The notes under the pieces were generated by a model. The model saw nothing but the letters and a program-made list of their open reading frames with translations. It was not told the DNA's origin and did no database searches. A DNA stretch of 43,082 nucleotides, from positions 1 through 43,082 of the forward strand of contig JAJZEV010000105.1 of assembly GCA_021805665.1 (NCBI GenBank), written 5' to 3'. Position numbers and translations under genes: made by a program. Shown here piece by piece: positions 38,262-43,082 of this stretch (position 1 is the first letter of the stretch; every line of letters begins with the position of its first letter). Source of the stretch: Pseudomonadota bacterium (GTDB lineage: Bacteria; Pseudomonadota; Alphaproteobacteria; Acetobacterales; Acetobacteraceae).

Positions 38262-39157
38262 TGACGGCGCTTCCGGAAAAGGTCGCGGATACCGAACATC
38301 TGCTCGCCGCCAACGGCTACATCGCCGACCTGGAACTGGCGACCACGGTGCATCTGGCGTTAACCATGCAGCGCCCGCTGTTCCTGGAGGGCGAACCCGG
38401 CACCGGCAAGACCGAGATCGCCAAGGTGCTGGCAACCGGCCTGAACCGCCGGTTGGTCAGGCTGCAATGTTACGATGGTATGGACCTCTCGGCCGCGGCC
38501 TATGAATGGGACCACGCCCGCCAGTTGATGGCCATCCGGCTGGCGGAGGCAGCGGGGCAAACCGACCGCACCGAACTGTCCAGCAACATCTATACGCGGG
38601 AGTTCCTCCAGGCCCGCCCGCTGCTGTCCGCGATCGACCCGGATCTGCCGCCCGCCGTGCTGCTGATCGACGAACTGGATCGCGCCGACGAACCGTTCGA
38701 GGCGTTTCTGCTGGAACTTCTGGCCGACTTCCAGATCACCGTGCCCGAATTCGGCACCGTTCGCGCCCACACCCGACCCGTGGTGGTCCTGACATCGAAC
38801 CGGACGCGGGAGGTGCATGACGCGATCCGCCGCCGTTGCCTGTATCACTGGGTCGATTACCCCGATACAACCCGCGAACGCGCCATCCTGGCGGCGAAAG
38901 CCCCGGAGGTTCCGGCGCATCTGGCCCGGCAGGTGGTCGATTTCGTCCAGCGTCTGCGCGGCGAGGAACTGTTCAAGCTGCCCGGCGTGGCCGAGACGAT
39001 CGACTGGGCGCAGGCGCTGACCTACCTGAACAAAACCGAACTGACCGCAGGGGATGTCGATGAAACCCTCGGCGTCCTGCTAAAATACCAGGACGACATA
39101 GCCAAGGTTCGTGGGGCAGAGGCGGCTCGGTTGATCGCCGAGTCCGCGGCGGCATAA
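38261..39157 (+). CDS. coxD: MoxR-family AAA+ ATPase, CoxD-like
   Basis: 298 aa, GTG start overlapping the coxG stop. PLFLEGEPGTGKTEIAKVLA, YDGMDLSAAAYEWDHARQLM, VLLIDELDRADEPFEAFLLELLADFQITVPE, VVVLTSNRTREVHDAIRRRCLYHWVDYP. Confidence 0.9.
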   Translation: MTALPEKVADTEHLLAANGYIADLELATTVHLALTMQRPLFLEGEPGTGKTEIAKVLATGLNRRLVRLQCYDGMDLSAAAYEWDHARQLMAIRLAEAAGQTDRTELSSNIYTREFLQARPLLSAIDPDLPPAVLLIDELDRADEPFEAFLLELLADFQITVPEFGTVRAHTRPVVVLTSNRTREVHDAIRRRCLYHWVDYPDTTRERAILAAKAPEVPAHLARQVVDFVQRLRGEELFKLPGVAETIDWAQALTYLNKTELTAGDVDETLGVLLKYQDDIAKVRGAEAARLIAESAAA

Positions 39158-39221
39158 ATAACCGGACACCCGGGGGCGCGAAAAGCTTCTTTTCCGCCAC
39201 CGGTTCCCTATAATCGTTAAC

Positions 39222-40337
39222 ATGCCATTCGACGTTCATGACTTTCCCCTGGCCGCCCGGACGGATCGTGCCGAAACCCGTCAAGGTCGCCGCATGGTCG
39301 CTGCCTGGCTGTTCACCGTTGCCGCCATGATCCTGGCGATGATCGTGCTGGGCGGCGCCACCCGCCTGACCGGGTCGGGCCTGTCGATCATGGAATGGGC
39401 GCCGTTGCTGGGCGCGCTGCCCCCGACGACGGACGCGGAATGGCAGCGCCTGTTCGGACTCTACCAGAAGATACCGCAATACACCTTGGTGAATCAGGGC
39501 TTCGGTATCGACGGCTTCAAGCATATTTTCTGGCTGGAATGGACCCATCGGCTCTGGGGCAGGCTGATCGGGGTTGTCTTCCTGCTGCCGCTGCTGTGGC
39601 TTGGAGTGACCGGCCGCATTCAGCGCCGCCTGCTTCCCCGGCTGGGTCTGCTGTTTCTGCTGGGCGGGCTGCAAGGCGCGGTTGGGTGGTTCATGGTGGC
39701 ATCCGGCTTCATGCCGGACTCGACCGCTGTCTCCCCCTATCGGCTGGTTATCCATCTGGTCCTGGCGCTGACGTTGTACGCGGCAATCGTCTGGACCGGC
39801 CTGTCCACGCTGCACCCGGCGCGCACGCGGCCAATGCCGCCGAATCATCTGCGTCCGCTGGCGTTCGCTGCGCTGGGGTCGGTTTGCCTGACCATCGTGG
39901 CCGGGGGCTTCACCGCCGGGCTGCATGCCGGCCTGACCTATAACACCTTCCCGCTGATGGACGGCCACTGGGTGCCTGACGGCTATACCATGCTGCATCC
40001 GTTGCTGCGCAACTTCACCGAAAATGTCGCCGCGGTGCAGTTCGACCACCGTCTGCTCGCAACTGTTACCCTGGCGCTGCTCTCCGTCCTCGCCGTCGCC
40101 GGATGGCGCTCCGGCCTTCCGCGCGGGCTGGCGATCTGCCTGGGCGCTGCTGTTGTTGGGCAGTATGCCCTAGGGGTGACCACATTGCTGATGGTTGTTC
40201 CGGTCCCCGTTGCCACGCTGCATCAAGCGGGCGCGGCCATCCTGCTGACGGTCCTGCTGGTTCTGGTGCATTACCTGTCCGCCGAATCCCGGCCGCTTGC
40301 CGCCAAACCGCCGCCAGTCGAAATATCCCCCGTATGA
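39222..40337 (+). CDS. ctaA: heme A synthase (COX15/CtaA, proteobacterial type)
   Basis: 371 aa. GGATRLTGSGLSIMEWAPLLGALPPTTDAEWQRLFGLYQKIPQYTLVNQG, FWLEWTHRLWGRLIG, GGFTAGLHAGLTYNTFPLMDGHWVPDGY, VQFDHRLLA. Confidence 0.96.
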   Translation: MPFDVHDFPLAARTDRAETRQGRRMVAAWLFTVAAMILAMIVLGGATRLTGSGLSIMEWAPLLGALPPTTDAEWQRLFGLYQKIPQYTLVNQGFGIDGFKHIFWLEWTHRLWGRLIGVVFLLPLLWLGVTGRIQRRLLPRLGLLFLLGGLQGAVGWFMVASGFMPDSTAVSPYRLVIHLVLALTLYAAIVWTGLSTLHPARTRPMPPNHLRPLAFAALGSVCLTIVAGGFTAGLHAGLTYNTFPLMDGHWVPDGYTMLHPLLRNFTENVAAVQFDHRLLATVTLALLSVLAVAGWRSGLPRGLAICLGAAVVGQYALGVTTLLMVVPVPVATLHQAGAAILLTVLLVLVHYLSAESRPLAAKPPPVEISPV

Positions 40338-42586
40338 CCATCGAGCCAACGGTCAGCCTGGAGGCCGTTTTCGATGCGATCCCGGTCGGTCTGGGTGTTG
40401 TCGATGCCGAACGCCGCATCGTACTGATGAACCGGGCGTTCCGGGACTCGCTGGGTCTGCCGGCCGACGGAATTCCCCCGGGCACGCCCGTCGAGGAGGC
40501 TGTCAGGGCATCGGCATTGCGCGGAGTCTATGGTCCGGGGGATCCAGATGCCCAGGTCAAGGCGGTCATGGCCCCCGATCGCAGCCAGTCCGGCCGGCTG
40601 CGGCGGCGGACTTTCGCGGGCAAGAGTCACGATCTGTTCAATAGCCCGCTGCCGGGCGGCGGTTATGTTGTCAGCGCGGTCGAGACAACAGCCCTTCTGG
40701 CCGCCCGGGCGGACGCGGAAACGGCCTTGTCCCGCACCGCCACCGCCCTGGCAACACTGCGGATCGGCTTGGCGATCTTCGATCCGCAACATCGGTTGCT
40801 GCTGGTGAACCCCGGCTTCGCGGCGCTGCTGTCGCTTCCGCCGGATCGGCTGTCCGTCGGAACCAGCCTGGATGCAATGCTGGCGCTGATGGAAACCCGC
40901 GATGAGTTCGCGGGCCCGGACGGAATGGCTTTCGTCGGCGCCCTGCGCGGCGCGGCATCCGGACATCCCTGGGCCGCGCGCCGGTTGCGGGCCGATGGGC
41001 GGTCGATCGACATCATGGTCGATCCCTTGCCCGATGGGGGCTGCACCATCGCTGTCAACGACATCACCCCGCAGGCCCGGGCCGAGGACGAAGCCCGCCG
41101 CCGAGCCCTGCTGTTGCAGATGGTGCTGGTGAATGTGCCGCATGGGATCTGCGTTTATGGCGCCGATCATCGCGTCGCGATGCTCAACGACAACTACAAT
41201 AAGATCATGGCGGGAGAGCCGCTTCAGGTGGGCGACTTGCTCTCGGATGTGATTCGCCGCCGGGCAGGGTCGGGCGAATATGGCGAGGGCGATCCGGAAG
41301 TCATCATCGCCTCGCAAATGGCTTATAATATCGCCCGCCCGCAGCAGCATCGGCGGGTACGATCCGACGGTGTTCCGATCGACGTACGCACCGCACCGAT
41401 GCCGGATGGCGGCCATATCACCGTCGTCACCGATATCTCCGCGCTGGTGCAGGCCGAGACCGAATTGCGCCGCAAAGCGGACGACATGGCGACGATGCTG
41501 GACAATATCCGCCATGGCATCATGCTCTGGGGCCAGGACCGGCGCCTGATCGCCAGCAACCGGGTCGCAGCCGACCTGCTGGATCTGCCGCCCGGCGTAC
41601 TGGTGCCCGGCCAGAGCGAGGCGGAGGTAATCACAGCACTGGCCATCGGGGGCCATTTTGGGATGGCCGGGATCCATGCCCCTATGGCCCGGGCGCTGGG
41701 CACGATGGATCGAAGCACCCCATTCGTGCGGGAAGCGGTGACGCCTTCGGGGCGTATCGTGTTCGCGCAATCCAATCCGGCGCCGAATGGCGGCTGGATT
41801 ACCACGTTCAGCGACATCACCCAGATGCGCCAAACCGAACGGGAGCTGCGGCGCGCCAAGGAACTCGCTGAATCGGCGAACGTGGCAAAGTCGCGTTTCC
41901 TGGCGACCATGAGTCACGAACTGCGCACGCCGCTGAACGCGATCATCGGCTTTTCCGATGCCATGGCCAGTGAAAACGCCGATGTGCCCGCGGCCCTGGT
42001 CGCGGAATACAGCGGCCAGATCGGCAATGCCGGCAAACAGCTTCTGTCGTTGATCAATATCATCCTGGATGTCGCCCGCATCGAAAGCGGCCAGTTCGAA
42101 CCGGGCGGCGAGGTCATGAGACTCTGCCAGTTGATCCAGATAGCCGTTCGCCAGGCGGATGCCGCGGCGCGGGAGGCGGGGGTGGCGATAACCGTCCGGC
42201 TGCCCGACGATTTGCCCCGGCTGCGCGGCGACGAAAAGCAGATCGCACAGGCGGTGTCGCAACTGGTGTCGAACGCGGTGAAGTTTACGCCGCCGGGCGG
42301 TGCGGTGACGATCGAAGCCGGTGTGACGCCTGAAGGCGAGATGGTCGTGATGGTTTCCGATACCGGAATCGGCATCCCAACCGCCGATCAGGAACGTGTG
42401 TTCGAGCCGTTTATGCAACTCGACGGATCGTTGTCGCGGCGATATCCCGGTGCTGGCCTTGGCTTGTTCATCGCCCGCGCGATCGTGTCCGCCCATGGTG
42501 GCCAGTTGTCGCTGACCAGCGAACCGGGGGCAGGGACCACGGCGCGCATCGCATTGCCCAAGGCACGGATCGTCGCCGCATCATAG
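40334..42586 (+). CDS. sensor histidine kinase with four tandem PAS (PAS_7-like) domains
   Basis: ATG at 40334 overlaps the ctaA TGA. Four repeats of the form (I/N/L)xxGxxxxDxxxRxxxxN. HisKA SRFLATMSHELRTPLNAIIGFSDAM. HATPase VSDTGIGIPTADQERVFEPFMQLDGSLSRRYPGAGLGLFIARAIV. Confidence 0.92.
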   Translation: MTIEPTVSLEAVFDAIPVGLGVVDAERRIVLMNRAFRDSLGLPADGIPPGTPVEEAVRASALRGVYGPGDPDAQVKAVMAPDRSQSGRLRRRTFAGKSHDLFNSPLPGGGYVVSAVETTALLAARADAETALSRTATALATLRIGLAIFDPQHRLLLVNPGFAALLSLPPDRLSVGTSLDAMLALMETRDEFAGPDGMAFVGALRGAASGHPWAARRLRADGRSIDIMVDPLPDGGCTIAVNDITPQARAEDEARRRALLLQMVLVNVPHGICVYGADHRVAMLNDNYNKIMAGEPLQVGDLLSDVIRRRAGSGEYGEGDPEVIIASQMAYNIARPQQHRRVRSDGVPIDVRTAPMPDGGHITVVTDISALVQAETELRRKADDMATMLDNIRHGIMLWGQDRRLIASNRVAADLLDLPPGVLVPGQSEAEVITALAIGGHFGMAGIHAPMARALGTMDRSTPFVREAVTPSGRIVFAQSNPAPNGGWITTFSDITQMRQTERELRRAKELAESANVAKSRFLATMSHELRTPLNAIIGFSDAMASENADVPAALVAEYSGQIGNAGKQLLSLINIILDVARIESGQFEPGGEVMRLCQLIQIAVRQADAAAREAGVAITVRLPDDLPRLRGDEKQIAQAVSQLVSNAVKFTPPGGAVTIEAGVTPEGEMVVMVSDTGIGIPTADQERVFEPFMQLDGSLSRRYPGAGLGLFIARAIVSAHGGQLSLTSEPGAGTTARIALPKARIVAAS

Positions 42587-42670
42587 GCCGGCACCGACCG
42601 GGAATGGCCTGGTGGTCAAAATGCCCCGGACGTACCATGTATCGAACCGACATCAACCGAGGATCCCCGC

Positions 42671-43082
42671 ATGAGCGCCATCGCCGCCACCGACAAGCTG
42701 TTTTTCGAACGGGCGGATGCCGCGCTGGACCAGGCTGCCGCCGAACATATCGTCGGTCAGGCATTGCGCGGCAGCGATGATGGCGAACTGTTCCTGGAAT
42801 ACCGCGAAAGCGAGTCGATCAGCCTGGACGACGGCAATATCAGGGCCGCCAATTTTGACTCCGGCATGGGGTTCGGCCTGCGTGCGGTTGCCGGAGAGGC
42901 GACCGGCTATGCCCATTCCGGGGAAATTTCGGAAGAAGCGCTCCGCCGGGCCGCCGCGACCGTGTCTGCGATTGCCGCCGGGCACGCGGGTGTGGCGGCG
43001 GAACCGCCGCGTGCGACCAATGCCAGGTTGTATTCGGATGCCAACCCGTTGCGGTTGATGGATTTTTCGGCCCGTACGTCGC
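42671..43082 (+). CDS. tldD: TldD-family metalloprotease (TldD/PmbA), N-terminal part, truncated by window end
   Basis: MSAIAATDKLFFERADAALDQAAAEHIVGQALRGSDDGELFLEYRESESISLDDGNIRAANFDSGMGFGLRAVAGEATGYAHSGEIS. Confidence 0.92.
   Translation, partial: MSAIAATDKLFFERADAALDQAAAEHIVGQALRGSDDGELFLEYRESESISLDDGNIRAANFDSGMGFGLRAVAGEATGYAHSGEISEEALRRAAATVSAIAAGHAGVAAEPPRATNARLYSDANPLRLMDFSARTS

Noticed and set aside
1-43082. CRISPR arrays, tRNA/rRNA genes, IS elements, integrases, phage or toxin-antitoxin modules
   Set aside because: Looked for in reading the sequence and ORFs. Nothing supported any of these, and the only clear tandem repeat is the 3 x 17 bp unit at 5302-5352.

Overview
This is a GC-rich chromosomal window. 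Protein content suggests an alphaproteobacterium, probably Acetobacteraceae/Rhodospirillales-like, but that is inference only. It is densely packed with mostly recognisable housekeeping and metabolic genes.

Left to right:
- 3' end of an SDR with a degenerate catalytic motif; a 58-aa Gly/Tyr-rich double-hydrophobic peptide missed by the ORF track; epmA; a lipoprotein.
- pyk-ttuD; a DUF1244 protein; gapR (DUF2312); a GAF/HD-GYP/LuxR-HTH fusion.
- A livGF-K-HM ABC cassette; an AT-rich divergent promoter island with a 100-aa orphan gene; an amidohydrolase; ssb.
- A protocatechuate 4,5-cleavage sub-cluster, ligJ-ligI-ligC.
- A complete cbb3 oxidase locus (a small membrane protein, then ccoN-O-Q-P-G-H-I-S) with a divergent DsbD_2/TauE-like gene.
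- An mdtABC-type RND pump with its outer-membrane factor and a KirBac K+ channel at the 3' end.
- coxG-coxD-ctaA, a 4-PAS histidine kinase, and the start of tldD.

I found no CRISPR array, tRNA, rRNA, transposase or phage module, and nothing I would call a demonstrated new system. The most interesting signals are:
- Two perfect TTGAT-N4-GTCAA (FNR/FixK-type) boxes. One is at the cbb3 operon and the other lies upstream of the GAF-HD-GYP-LuxR fusion, suggesting oxygen-linked control of a c-di-GMP enzyme/DNA-binding hybrid.
- An uncharacterised small membrane protein at the head of the cbb3 operon.
- A KirBac channel apparently cotranscribed with an RND pump.
- A small duplicated peptide gene.
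- Several structured intergenic regions.
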